From assembly GCF_014199435.1 (NCBI RefSeq), contig NZ_JACIJP010000003.1:1-64000 (forward strand): a DNA stretch of 64,000 nucleotides, given 5' to 3'. Every line of letters starts with the position of its first letter. Within the stretch, counting starts at the first letter, position 1. Source of the stretch: Sphingobium subterraneum (GTDB taxonomy: Bacteria; Pseudomonadota; Alphaproteobacteria; Sphingomonadales; Sphingomonadaceae). This document shows positions 34,614 to 43,093 of the stretch, piece after piece. The translations under genes were made by a program, and so were the position numbers. The notes beneath the pieces were generated by a model. That model was given only the letters and a program-made list of their open reading frames with translations, did no database searches and was not told the origin of the DNA.

Positions 34614-35183
34614 ACCGGCCTTTACCGCGGCCATATCCTCCGGCGTATCCACATCCTGGAGCCAGCGCGGATCGGCCGCAACCATTGGCGCATCGCGCAG
34701 CACGGACTTTGCGCCATGGTCGCCACTCATGGCGCGCAGCGCAGCGAAGTGCGCCCGACCAAAGATCGCGGGCGGGGTGATCGCGCGCTCCCCGCGGCTC
34801 GCGATCCGGTCGCCATCAAAGGCGTCCATCAAGGCCATGATATGGCTACGCGGCACCAATGGCATGTCCGCGAGCAGGATCATGGCCGCATCAACTGCCG
34901 GATTTGCTTCTACCGCCGCTACCCCCAGCGACAGGGAATGCGCCATCCCCTGCTCCGGCGCCCCGTTGCGCACCGTCTGAAAGCCTCGTTCGGCAAACCC
35001 GGGGTCGGCGTGCCCAGTCACGGCAACACGAGCCGCAAAGTCGACATCCGCGATCCTGTCCACGCTGTGCAGCGCCAGCGCGCGCCCGTCGAGATCCACA
35101 GCCAGCTTGTCCTGCGCTCCAAACCGCCGGGAAGCGCCCGCCGCCAGCAGGATCATGGCAACCCGGCTCGCGGCTATCGACAT
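34581..35183 (-). CDS. MobA-like nucleotidyltransferase (MocA-type)
   Basis: 200 aa. AMILLAAGASRRFGAQDKL is the NTP-binding loop of MobA/MocA proteins, AMILLADMPLVPRSHI the metal-binding segment, and the end DPRWLQDVDTPEDMAA is the C-terminal motif. Such proteins transfer CTP or GTP to molybdopterin cofactors. Since a molybdate transporter lies 4 kb away, a role in molybdenum cofactor maturation is plausible but unproven. Overlaps the trmJ 3' end by 33 nt on the opposite strand. Start ATG at 35183. Confidence 0.82.
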   Translation of the reverse strand: MSIAASRVAMILLAAGASRRFGAQDKLAVDLDGRALALHSVDRIADVDFAARVAVTGHADPGFAERGFQTVRNGAPEQGMAHSLSLGVAAVEANPAVDAAMILLADMPLVPRSHIMALMDAFDGDRIASRGERAITPPAIFGRAHFAALRAMSGDHGAKSVLRDAPMVAADPRWLQDVDTPEDMAAVKAGLPATGASERR

Positions 35184-35199
35184 AGGCACTCACCCCGCA

Positions 35200-36051
35200 T
35201 CAGAACGTGTAGGCGATCCCCGCCCCGCCGACCCACTGGTTGCGACTGCCCGCGTCGCGCACGATCGGGCTGTCGGCATAGCGGCCGAGAATGCGGCCAT
35301 ATCCGCCCAGCGCGAAGATCGAAAGCCCCTTGCGCAGGTCACCGGAAAGCGACTTGGCACCCACAATACCAAGGTTCAGCTTGGCAAATCCCGCCTTGTC
35401 TCCGGCCGCACCGTAGACGCCAAGGCCGCTTGCCTGACTTCCGGCCAGTGTTACGTCATAATAATAACGCCCAAAGCCCTTGCCCACATAGTCGGCCGAG
35501 ACCGACACACCGACATAGGTGCTCCTGGACAAAGGGGTGCCATATTCGATCGTCGGCGTGACGATATAGCTGCGGTGTGCGCCCGCCACGTCGTGCAAAT
35601 AGGAAACGCGGAACGAGAGATTGTCGTAATCGCTGGTGATGACGCCGGTCTTCGCGACCCCGCCCCAACCGCCGACTTCCCATGCGGTATCCAGCTCGCC
35701 CAGCGCGCGGACCTGCCTGTCCTTGATTTGCCGCGTCCGGTTGAAACGTGCGCCACCGACCGGTCCGGCCTCGATATCCAAGCCGCCTGACTGTGCGTCG
35801 GGAATGGCATCGACGAACAGATATGGCCCGCGCGAGAAGAAGGTGAAGCCCTCCACCTTGCCGCGCACCACCGCCCCGGGGGTCACGACACTGTCATCAG
35901 ACCCGTCATAGCTCGGCACTACGCCTGCGCCCACGCCGACAGTCAACTGGTTCCGGTCTTCGAGATCCTGTGCGTGCGCGCCCGAAGCGGCCAGCGCGGC
36001 GGCAGTCAAGGAAAGCAGCGAAAAGCGGTTTACATAAGACAGCACGGTCAT
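35200..36051 (-). CDS. MipA/OmpV-family outer membrane protein
   Basis: 283 aa. The ATG at 36051 follows GAGGAAA and gives a signal peptide ending SGAHAQD. The mature part has the VGVGAGVVPSYDGSDD entry of the family (surface-exposed beta strands), alternating-hydrophobicity strands, and a terminal Phe for outer-membrane assembly. MipA of E. coli scaffolds MltA and PBP1B. OmpV-type paralogues have porin-like or unknown roles, and which applies here cannot be said. Directly downstream of and co-directional with the MocA-like gene's neighbourhood (17-nt gap). Confidence 0.88.
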   Translation of the reverse strand: MTVLSYVNRFSLLSLTAAALAASGAHAQDLEDRNQLTVGVGAGVVPSYDGSDDSVVTPGAVVRGKVEGFTFFSRGPYLFVDAIPDAQSGGLDIEAGPVGGARFNRTRQIKDRQVRALGELDTAWEVGGWGGVAKTGVITSDYDNLSFRVSYLHDVAGAHRSYIVTPTIEYGTPLSRSTYVGVSVSADYVGKGFGRYYYDVTLAGSQASGLGVYGAAGDKAGFAKLNLGIVGAKSLSGDLRKGLSIFALGGYGRILGRYADSPIVRDAGSRNQWVGGAGIAYTF

Positions 36052-36119
36052 TTTCCTCGATGGTTGCATTGACACGCTAATGTTTGTGGCCGCGCCAATG
36101 TTCCGAATAAGGCAGAGTA

Positions 36120-36641
36120 TCAGAGGAAATATTGAAATTTTATGGTCTGAGCCGTTGGTGCGGCCGCCACGCGAAATCGCACGGCATCGAATTTGGGTGC
36201 GCTCATGATCAACTTGGGATTACGCGAAAATCCGACGCCTTCCCGCGGAATGCCGAACATCATGTCCGCCTTGAAATTGCTGTTTTCGTCGTGCAGCACA
36301 GTCAGCGCGTAGTCGCCCGGCGTCACTCCCGCGAACCGCAACTGAGCACCATTGGCCGCCGCGACGCTCGCCTTGTAGGACGCGGGGTCCTTATCGCAAT
36401 GGGGAAAGTAGCGCGGCTCGCGCGTCAGGCACGCACGGATCATCCCCCGCGTGGACCGCAACCCTTCAAACCGGACATCGACTTCGCCCATGTCCGGGTG
36501 CATCTGTGTCTTTTCACCCGACGCCGCGTCGGGAGCGGGCAGCGAGCCCGGTTCGCTCGCCGCTGTCAGCAGCAGAATCAAAGTGGCCAAGGCCGAGGTC
36601 CGTGCCGCAAAGCCGATCCCAGAAACGGAAATACAGGCCAT
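36120..36641 (-). CDS. DUF2141 exported protein
   Basis: 173 aa. Start ATG at 36641 is preceded by CGGGGGA and yields a signal-type N-terminus (ARTSALATLILLLTAASEPG). DUF2141 features: VDVRFEGLRSTRGMIRACLT, LRFAGVTPGDYALTVLHDENSNFKADMMFGIPREGVGFSRNP in outline, ending in a beta strand. It overlaps the upstream fatty acid hydroxylase gene by 128 nt in another frame, so the two must be translated together. Function unknown; a periplasmic beta-sandwich is likely. Confidence 0.82.
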   Translation of the reverse strand: MACISVSGIGFAARTSALATLILLLTAASEPGSLPAPDAASGEKTQMHPDMGEVDVRFEGLRSTRGMIRACLTREPRYFPHCDKDPASYKASVAAANGAQLRFAGVTPGDYALTVLHDENSNFKADMMFGIPREGVGFSRNPKLIMSAPKFDAVRFRVAAAPTAQTIKFQYFL

Positions 36642-37308
36642 AGTTCCCCCGATACACGTCATGATGCCGCTGATGATGGGTCGCCGTTATCAGGCCCCGC
36701 CCGATAAAGCCATGGACCAGCGCGCGCGGAAACATCTCCCAGCCCATATGGTTGCCAACGCCCATGATCGTCATGATCGCCAGGACGATCCCCAGCGCAG
36801 CGACATGGATCGGAAGAACGAACACCAGCAGCGGGATGACAATCGCTCCGGTTACCGCCTCCCACGGATGAAAGCTCATCGCGGCCCAGGCGGTGGGCGG
36901 TCGGCTTTCATGATGCACCGCATGCATGGCCCGGAACAAGGCGGGTCGGTGCATCCACCGGTGCGTCCAGTAGAACCATGTGTCATGCGCGGCGAGATAC
37001 AGCAGGATCGAGACCGGTCCATACCACAGCGGCATAGCCGTGACTTCGGTGTATATCCGCGTCCAGCCCTGCTCCCTCCAGCCCCAGGCGACAATTCCTG
37101 CGGGCACGCCGTAAATCGCGGCTGAAGCCAGGCTCCAGCGGATCTCTCGCCCAATCTGCCGGTCCAGCCCGCGGTACAGGCCCGGATGACGCAGCCGCGT
37201 CGCCCACGCGAAAGCACCACTGGTCAACAGATAGCGAACCCCGACGATCACGCTCATCGCCAGCGCGGACAGGGCGATCGCGCCTGCTATGACCATCTCA
37301 CCCGACAT
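36514..37308 (-). CDS. fatty acid hydroxylase/sterol desaturase superfamily membrane protein
   Basis: Di-iron membrane oxygenase, 264 aa. The three His clusters are present: HDTWFYWTHRWMH, HAVHHES, and HHQRHHD. Four hydrophobic segments surround them. The start at 37308 overlaps the CDF gene's end by 11 nt. Members hydroxylate fatty acids, sterol-like lipids or carotenoids. Despite the nearby carotenoid operon, the sequence is longer than and unlike a typical CrtZ. Sphingomonad lipids (2-hydroxy fatty acids) are another possible substrate class. The extended C-terminal tail (after LCGTDLGLGHFD) overlaps the DUF2141 gene. Confidence 0.85.
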   Translation of the reverse strand: MSGEMVIAGAIALSALAMSVIVGVRYLLTSGAFAWATRLRHPGLYRGLDRQIGREIRWSLASAAIYGVPAGIVAWGWREQGWTRIYTEVTAMPLWYGPVSILLYLAAHDTWFYWTHRWMHRPALFRAMHAVHHESRPPTAWAAMSFHPWEAVTGAIVIPLLVFVLPIHVAALGIVLAIMTIMGVGNHMGWEMFPRALVHGFIGRGLITATHHQRHHDVYRGNYGLYFRFWDRLCGTDLGLGHFDSAADSGERTGLAARSRRGVG

Positions 37309-38245
37309 GACCTGGCCCGACCTCAACCGTGACGTGGACCATATGCGGCAACTGGTGGGTACGCGCGCGCACTGCTTCCACCGCCGTATCGTCTGACAGG
37401 CTGACGATTGCGGCATGGGCGTGGGGCCCGACCCGCCATACATGAAGGTCGGTCAGCTGCGCCCCGCACTCCCGCGCGATGTGCTGGATTGCGGTGATCA
37501 GAGCGGGTTCGGCTGTGTCGAGCAGGATTGACGCCGTATCCCCCATCAGGCTCCACGCCCAGCGCGCGATGACCACAGCGCCAACGATGCCGACCGCCGG
37601 ATCGAGCCACGTCCAGCCGAGATAGCGCCCCGCGAGCAGCGCGGCGATCGCCGCCACCGATGTCAGCGCATCGGCCAGCACATGCAGATAGGCCGCACGC
37701 AGATTATTGTCGCGATGCGCCGGAGAGGAATGCGCGTGCTCATGCCCATGATGATGGCCCTCATGTCCGTGGCTGTGCCCATGCTCGTCGCCCATCAGCA
37801 AACCGGCGCTCACCAGATTGACGATCAGCCCGATCACCGCCACCAAAGTGGCATCGCCAAAATCGACCACATGCGGGTTAGCGAGACGCAAACCCGATTC
37901 CACCGCGATTCCGATCGATGCGACGCCCAACAGCAGCGCGGAGGCGAAGCCCGCGAGATCCCCGACCTTGCCGGTCCCGAAGGTGAAGCGCGGATTACGC
38001 GCATGCCGCCGCGCATAATGATAGGCGCCCGCCGCCACCGCCAGCGCGCCCGCATGGGTCGCCATGTGAAATCCGTCGGCGAGCAGCGCCATCGATCCGG
38101 TCATCCACCCGGCGATGATCTCCGCCACCATGCAGATCGCCGTGAGCGCCACCACCCATAAGGTGCGCCGCGCGTTGCGATCATGTCCCGCCGTTAGGTA
38201 GATATGATCGAAATAATGGCGATGTTCGGGCGGTGCGCTGTCCAT
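37298..38245 (-). CDS. CDF-family divalent cation exporter (DmeF/ZitB-like)
   Basis: 315 aa from the ATG at 38245; a TTG at 38281 would add 12 residues. Six membrane helices. Metal-binding HMATH..D-type motif in LLADGFHMATHAGAL, partner site VLADALTSVAAIAAL, and a His-rich cytoplasmic loop (GHSHGHEGHHHGHEHAH) between helices four and five. The C-terminal domain LHVWRVGPHAHAAIVSL is complete. Probably exports Zn, Co or Ni in exchange for protons. Divergent from crtY with an 80-nt gap. Confidence 0.9.
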   Translation of the reverse strand: MDSAPPEHRHYFDHIYLTAGHDRNARRTLWVVALTAICMVAEIIAGWMTGSMALLADGFHMATHAGALAVAAGAYHYARRHARNPRFTFGTGKVGDLAGFASALLLGVASIGIAVESGLRLANPHVVDFGDATLVAVIGLIVNLVSAGLLMGDEHGHSHGHEGHHHGHEHAHSSPAHRDNNLRAAYLHVLADALTSVAAIAALLAGRYLGWTWLDPAVGIVGAVVIARWAWSLMGDTASILLDTAEPALITAIQHIARECGAQLTDLHVWRVGPHAHAAIVSLSDDTAVEAVRARTHQLPHMVHVTVEVGPGHVG

Positions 38246-38324
38246 GCGATCTTTCAGTAAACCCGGCAGCGCGCGCGTCAATCTCGGGCTATCGTCAAGG
38301 CGGATTTCGGGCTAACCCTTTTTC

Positions 38325-39647
38325 GTGATCCGGTCGCCCTCTTCTGAACTCTCGTGCGATCTCGCGATCGTCGGCGGCGGCCTTGCTGGTGGCCTGATCG
38401 CGCTCGCTTTCGCCCGGCTGCGCCCCGAAGTCTCAGTGCTGCTGATCGAGGGGGCCGATACCTTGGGCGGCAACCATGTCTGGTCGTTCTTTGACAGCGA
38501 CATCCCCGCGCGCGACCGCTGGTTGATCGACCCGATGATCGTGCATCGCTGGCCGTCCGGCCATGACGTCCGCTTCCCCGGTTTCGCCCGCACGCTGACC
38601 GCCGGATATAACAGCATCACCTCCGCACGCTTCGACAAACATGTGCGGGCGATGATCGGCAAGGGCGTTCACAGGGGCGCCGTTACGGAAATCAGGCCGG
38701 ACGGGGTAACCCTCGAAAACGGAACGACAATCACCGCGAAGGGCGTCATCGACGCACGCGGTTTTTTTACGTTCGCCAGGGAACCGGAAACCGGAGACGC
38801 GTGTTTCATGCCACGCGACCCGACGAGGCTTCTTCCACAAGAGGCAAGCATCGTCACTGGCCCGGCAACTTCGGTGGCCGGGCCTTTTTTGTGCGCCGCC
38901 GATACCCGCCCGCCTGACCCGCTTGCCTCCCTCGATTGCGGGTGGCAGAAATTCTTGGGCCAGACCCTGCGCCTATCCGCGCCGCATGGCCTCACCCGAC
39001 CGATTATCATGGACGCCACGGTCGAACAGATCGATGGCTATCGCTTCGTGTATGTTCTTCCGACCGGCGATCACGATCTTTTCGTCGAGGACACCTATTA
39101 CAGCGACGACCCGCATCTCGACGCAGCCGCCATCCGCACTCGTATCGCCGCTTATGCCGGCGCGCAGAGCTGGAGGGTCGAGGTTGTCACGCATGAGGAA
39201 ACGGGCGTGCTACCCGTGGTTATCGGCGGCGATTTTGACCGATTCTGGCCACGGCACGACCCCGTCGCCCGCGCTGGAGTGCGCGCCGGCATGTTCCATC
39301 CAACGACCGGTTATTCCCTGCCACACGCCGTCAGCTTCGCCCTCGACATCGCCGCGATGGAACGGCTCGATGGCCCATCGCTCGCTCTGGCCACCCGTGC
39401 CCTGGCGCAGGCGCACTGGCGCTGCGGCAGCTATTATCGTCTCCTCGACACCATGCTGTTCCGCGCCGCGCAGCCTGCGGAACGCTGGCGCATCTTCGCG
39501 CGCTTTTACCGCCTGTCGGAACCGCTCATCGCCCGTTTCTACGCCGGTCGGTCCGCCGCGCGGGACAAATTGCGTATCTTGTGCGGACGGCCGCCAGTGC
39601 CCATAAGGGCGGCCATGCATGCATTATGGAAACGAGCCCGCCCGTGA
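38325..39647 (+). CDS. crtY: lycopene beta-cyclase with an in-frame ~50-codon insertion
   Basis: Cyclises lycopene to beta-carotene; FAD-dependent membrane-associated enzyme. GTG start at 38325. FAD loop CDLAIVGGGLAGGLIALA, NHVWSFF, GWQKFLGQ, MDATVEQIDGYRFVYVLP and FHPTTGYSLPHAV are all present. The protein is 440 aa, whereas CrtY proteins are usually about 385-390. The excess lies between GVIDARG (ending 38762) and DTRPPDPLASLDCGW (from 38901), where relatives have only a few residues as I recall. That stretch contains a promoter-like motif and a strong terminator hairpin (separate entry). No stop codon arises, so a full-length cyclase could still be made if transcription reads through. First gene of crtY-crtI-LOG-crtB. 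Confidence 0.85.
   Translation: MIRSPSSELSCDLAIVGGGLAGGLIALAFARLRPEVSVLLIEGADTLGGNHVWSFFDSDIPARDRWLIDPMIVHRWPSGHDVRFPGFARTLTAGYNSITSARFDKHVRAMIGKGVHRGAVTEIRPDGVTLENGTTITAKGVIDARGFFTFAREPETGDACFMPRDPTRLLPQEASIVTGPATSVAGPFLCAADTRPPDPLASLDCGWQKFLGQTLRLSAPHGLTRPIIMDATVEQIDGYRFVYVLPTGDHDLFVEDTYYSDDPHLDAAAIRTRIAAYAGAQSWRVEVVTHEETGVLPVVIGGDFDRFWPRHDPVARAGVRAGMFHPTTGYSLPHAVSFALDIAAMERLDGPSLALATRALAQAHWRCGSYYRLLDTMLFRAAQPAERWRIFARFYRLSEPLIARFYAGRSAARDKLRILCGRPPVPIRAAMHALWKRARP
38780..38890 (+). ncRNA. candidate stress-promoted small RNA inside crtY
   Basis: GGAAC (38780-38784)-N17-TGTT (38802-38805) fits the alphaproteobacterial EcfG promoter pattern. About 25 nt further, GCTTCTT-CCAC-AAGAGGC forms a hairpin (38828-38845). 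Then a terminator: GGCCCGGCAAC-TTCG-GTGGCCGGGCC followed by TTTTTT (38859-38890). The predicted transcript is about 80 nt. The loop region is reminiscent of the alphaproteobacterial suhB/MmgR sRNA family as I remember it. That likeness is unverified. Confidence 0.6.
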
Positions 39648-41170
39648 GTGACAGCAACTCCGGTCCGGACAGCGACACGCCCCCTCCCAAGTCCGCCATC
39701 GTCATTGGCGCGGGGTTCGGTGGGCTGGCGCTCGCCATCCGCTTACAATCGGCGGGCGTCGCCACCACGCTCGTAGAGGCCCGCGACCGCCCCGGTGGCC
39801 GCGCCTATGTGTGGCAGAAGGAAGGCTTCACCTTCGACGCCGGTCCCACCGTCATTACAGACCCGGAATGCCTCCGCGAGCTGTGGCGCCTGACCGGGCG
39901 GGATATGGCCGACGACGTGACGCTCGACCCTGTCATGCCCTTCTACCGCCTCAACTGGCCGGACGGCACCAATTTCGATTACAGCAATGACGATGTTTCT
40001 CTTCGTCGGGAAATTGCCAACCTCAATCCTGAAGACGTCGCCGGTTACGAACGGTTCCTCCAGTACAGCGCAGGCGTTTTCCACGAAGGCTATGAAAAGC
40101 TCGGCACGGTCGCCTTTCTCGACTTCGCGAGCATGATCAAGGCCGCCCCTGCCCTGGCGCAGTATCAGGCTTGGCGCTCGGTCTATTCGATGGTGTCGAG
40201 CTTCGTGAAATCCGAGAAGCTGCGCGAGGCCCTGTCCTTTCACACACTCCTCGTCGGCGGCAACCCGATGGCGACCAGCGCGATCTATGCGCTGATCCAC
40301 AAGCTCGAAAAGGACGGCGGCGTCTGGTTCGCGCGCGGCGGGACCAACAAACTTGTCTCCGGCATGGTCGCTCAATTCGAACGGATCGGCGGCACGCTGC
40401 GCCTCGGTGATCCGGTGGAAACGATCGAAACGCTCGGCGATCGCGTCACCGGTATCCGCACGCAGAGCGGCTGGACCGCGCAGGCCGATGCCGTCGCGAG
40501 CAATGCCGACCTGATGCACAGCTACCGCGACCTGCTGCGCCATCATGTCCGGGGCCAGCGGCAAGGCGAAAAACTCGCCCAGAAAAAATGGTCGCCCAGC
40601 CTGTTCGTCGTGCATTTCGGCATCAAGGGTACATGGCCGGGCATCCCCCATCACATGATCCTCTTCGGTCCGCGCTACAAAGGCTTGCTGACCGATATTT
40701 ATGATCATGGCGTGCTGGCTGAAGATTTCTCGCTCTACCTCCACCATCCAACGGTTACCGACCCCGCGATGGCGCCCGAGGGATGTTCGACCTTCTACGC
40801 GCTTGCGCCCGTGCCGCATCTGGGCAAGCTGCCGATTGACTGGGACCATTACGGCCCGCTTTACGCCGACCGCATTCTCGGCGAGATCGAAAAGCGCCTT
40901 ATTCCCGACATCCGGTCCCGCATCGTTACGCAGTTCCACTACGCCCCGCCCGATTTCGCGACCGATCTCCACGCGCATATGGGCAGCGCGTTCAGCCTCG
41001 AACCCTTACTTACACAGAGCGCGTGGTTCCGCGCACACAACCGCGATGACGTGATCCCCAACCTCTATCTCGTCGGCGCGGGCACGCATCCGGGGGCGGG
41101 TATCCCCGGCGTCGTCGGCAGCGCCAAGGCCACCGCGCGCCTGATGCTTGACGATCTGGGCAAGGCGTAG
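39626..41170 (+). CDS. crtI: phytoene desaturase
   Basis: Introduces double bonds into phytoene to give lycopene, or neurosporene if it stops earlier; 514 aa from the ATG at 39626, which overlaps crtY by 22 nt. N-terminal Rossmann FAD loop AIVIGAGFGGLALAIRLQSAG, VEARDRPGGRAYVW, FDAGPTVITDP; C-terminal YLVGAGTHPGAGIPGVVGSAKATARL, the bacterial-type phytoene dehydrogenase signature. The Ser/Asp/Pro-rich first 20 residues are an unusual polar leader. Middle gene of the carotenoid operon. Confidence 0.96.
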   Translation: METSPPVSDSNSGPDSDTPPPKSAIVIGAGFGGLALAIRLQSAGVATTLVEARDRPGGRAYVWQKEGFTFDAGPTVITDPECLRELWRLTGRDMADDVTLDPVMPFYRLNWPDGTNFDYSNDDVSLRREIANLNPEDVAGYERFLQYSAGVFHEGYEKLGTVAFLDFASMIKAAPALAQYQAWRSVYSMVSSFVKSEKLREALSFHTLLVGGNPMATSAIYALIHKLEKDGGVWFARGGTNKLVSGMVAQFERIGGTLRLGDPVETIETLGDRVTGIRTQSGWTAQADAVASNADLMHSYRDLLRHHVRGQRQGEKLAQKKWSPSLFVVHFGIKGTWPGIPHHMILFGPRYKGLLTDIYDHGVLAEDFSLYLHHPTVTDPAMAPEGCSTFYALAPVPHLGKLPIDWDHYGPLYADRILGEIEKRLIPDIRSRIVTQFHYAPPDFATDLHAHMGSAFSLEPLLTQSAWFRAHNRDDVIPNLYLVGAGTHPGAGIPGVVGSAKATARLMLDDLGKA

Positions 41171-41180
41171 AGCGAGCGCG

Positions 41181-41762
41181 ATGAAACGTCTTGCCGTCTA
41201 TTGCGGCTCCGCTACGCCCGCCGACCCGGCCTTCGTGGAATGCGCTCGCATGGTCGGCCGCACGCTGGCGGAACGGGGCATCGGCATCGTCTATGGCGGC
41301 GGACGGCTCGGCCTGATGGGCGCCCTGGCTAATAGCGCGCTGGCAGCGGGCGGCGAAGTCATCGGTGTCATCCCGCAGGCGCTGGTCCTGCCCGAAGTCG
41401 CGCATCGGGGCTGCACCGCGCTCGAAGTCGTCGCAAACATGCACGAGCGCAAGGCGCGCTTCACAGATCTTGCCGACGGCTTCCTCACGCTTCCCGGCGG
41501 CGTGGGCACAATGGACGAATTGTGGGAGGCGATCAGCTGGGCGCAGCTCGGCTATCACGCCAAACCGGTCGGCCTGCTCAACGTCGCGGGCTATTATGAC
41601 GGGCTGATCGCCTTCGCCGATCATATGGCAGCAACCGGCTTTGTGCGCGATGACCATGCCCGCATCCTGATCCACGACACCGATCTCGACACCCTGCTAG
41701 CCCGTATGGAAGGCTATACGCCCCACCGCGCGATCTTCTCCATGAAGGCCGACGATCTGTGA
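41181..41762 (+). CDS. LOG-family protein (TIGR00730-type phosphoribohydrolase)
   Basis: 193 aa Rossmann-fold protein. RLAVYCGSATPADPAF, IGIVYGGGRLGLMGALANSALAAGGEVIGVIP and the catalytic PGGVGTMDELWEAISWAQLGYHAKP are diagnostic. LOG proteins cleave nucleoside 5'-monophosphates such as cytokinin precursors; many bacterial members act on AMP. It starts 11 nt after crtI and overlaps crtB by 4 nt (GTGA), so it is embedded in the carotenoid operon. A metabolic reason for this is not obvious. Confidence 0.93.
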   Translation: MKRLAVYCGSATPADPAFVECARMVGRTLAERGIGIVYGGGRLGLMGALANSALAAGGEVIGVIPQALVLPEVAHRGCTALEVVANMHERKARFTDLADGFLTLPGGVGTMDELWEAISWAQLGYHAKPVGLLNVAGYYDGLIAFADHMAATGFVRDDHARILIHDTDLDTLLARMEGYTPHRAIFSMKADDL

Positions 41763-42697
41763 CCCGTGCCGAACTGGTCGAGCACGCCCGCGCCAGCATT
41801 GCCAGAGGCAGCAAAAGCTTTGCCATGGCATCGAAGCTGTTCGACCCCGCCACGCGCGAGCGCGCATGGCTGCTCTACGGCTGGTGCCGCGCCTGCGACG
41901 ATATCGCCGATGCGCAGGACCATGGCGGGACGATGGGCATCGTGACCGATGCCGCCGATCGCCTCGCCGAAATGCGCGCGAAGACAGACGCCGCGCTCGA
42001 CGGCGAAATCACGGGTGATCCGGCGTTTGACGGTTTGGGCGTCGTCGCCCGCGAATGCGCCCTGCCCACCGCCTTCGCGCACGATTTGATCGAAGGCTTT
42101 GCGCTCGACGCCGCCGACTGGCGACCGCAGACGACGGACGATCTGCTGCGCTATTGCTATCATGTGGCGGGCGCAGTGGGATTGATGATGGCCGTCGTGA
42201 TGGGCGTATCGCCCGCTGACGACGACACCCTCGATCGCGCCTGCGACCTCGGCCTCGCCTTTCAGCTCGCCAACATCGCGCGTGACGTGGCGGAGGATGC
42301 GAGCGCGGGCCGCTGCTACCTGCCGCGCGACTGGCTTGCGGAAGCGGGCATCACCCCCGACACCCTGACGGCGCCCGAAAACCGTCCCGCTCTGGGAAAA
42401 CTGGGCGCGCGGCTGGCCGAAATGGCAGGCCATTACGAAGCCAGCGCCCGCCACGGCACGCCCGCCCTCCCCTTCCGCAGCGCTTGGGCCGTCCTCGCCG
42501 CCGCCGGGATCTATGGAGACATCGCCCGCGAAGTCGCCCGGCGCGGATCGAGTGCGTGGGACCAGCGCATTGTTACAAGCAAGGCGGCAAAGCTCGGTTG
42601 GGTTGCGCGGGCTTGCTCGCAAGCGGCGGTGCGCCATGCCCGATGGCCGAACACCGATCAGCGAGCGGCTAGCTTATGGCGACGAACGAGCGACTGA
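41759..42697 (+). CDS. crtB: phytoene synthase
   Basis: Condenses two geranylgeranyl diphosphates into phytoene; 312 aa, GTG start overlapping the previous stop. Squalene/phytoene synthase signatures: GSKSFAMASKLF, first Asp-rich motif RACDDIADAQD, second motif QLANIARDVAEDASAGRCYLPRDWL. The C-terminal tail is Arg-rich and overlaps the convergent small membrane gene by 29 nt. With crtI and crtY it makes beta-carotene; no crtE, crtZ or crtG was found in the window. Confidence 0.95.
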   Translation: MTRAELVEHARASIARGSKSFAMASKLFDPATRERAWLLYGWCRACDDIADAQDHGGTMGIVTDAADRLAEMRAKTDAALDGEITGDPAFDGLGVVARECALPTAFAHDLIEGFALDAADWRPQTTDDLLRYCYHVAGAVGLMMAVVMGVSPADDDTLDRACDLGLAFQLANIARDVAEDASAGRCYLPRDWLAEAGITPDTLTAPENRPALGKLGARLAEMAGHYEASARHGTPALPFRSAWAVLAAAGIYGDIAREVARRGSSAWDQRIVTSKAAKLGWVARACSQAAVRHARWPNTDQRAASLWRRTSD

Positions 42698-42977
42698 AAT
42701 CCGAACTCGCAAGGACGATGACCGCGGCTATCAGCACCACAATGCCGATCAGAAACAAGACGTCCGCCCGCGCTTCATGAGGTGTTTCGTCGGGCTCGCT
42801 CCGGATTGCCAGGTAAGAGAACAAACAGCTCACTGCAAAACTTATTGCCGCTGCCCATGCCAATTCGTCCGCCATGGTCTGGGAAGAACGATTGGCCACG
42901 TGCAGGCCGGTTATCACAAGCAAGGCAATTCCCAAAAGGTTGGACGCCGCATTGAGAATATGGCTGGGCTTGGACAT
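42669..42977 (-). CDS. small three-helix membrane protein, function unknown
   Basis: 102 aa with three hydrophobic segments (LLGIALLVITGLHVA, WAAAISFAVSCLFSYLAI, VLFLIGIVVLIAAVIVLA) and an acidic loop. No recognised family. Convergent with crtB and divergent from typA. Coding potential is supported by clean membrane topology and the absence of another gene in 42698-43093. Confidence 0.6.
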   Translation of the reverse strand: MSKPSHILNAASNLLGIALLVITGLHVANRSSQTMADELAWAAAISFAVSCLFSYLAIRSEPDETPHEARADVLFLIGIVVLIAAVIVLASSDFSRSFVAIS

Positions 42978-43093
42978 GGACGGTTTCTCGCCGACTGCAC
43001 CTGAACAATCGCTGAGTTGATCCCGCCATTGCGCTGCACCGCAAAATAAGCTAGGGGCGCGGCGATCAAACCCTCGAAAATGAGCAAAACTTC

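Noticed and set aside
36514..37308. beta-carotene hydroxylase CrtZ
   Set aside because: His clusters fit the wider fatty acid hydroxylase family, but the protein is about 100 residues longer than a usual CrtZ and its motif context differs. The nearby crt genes alone do not justify the name.
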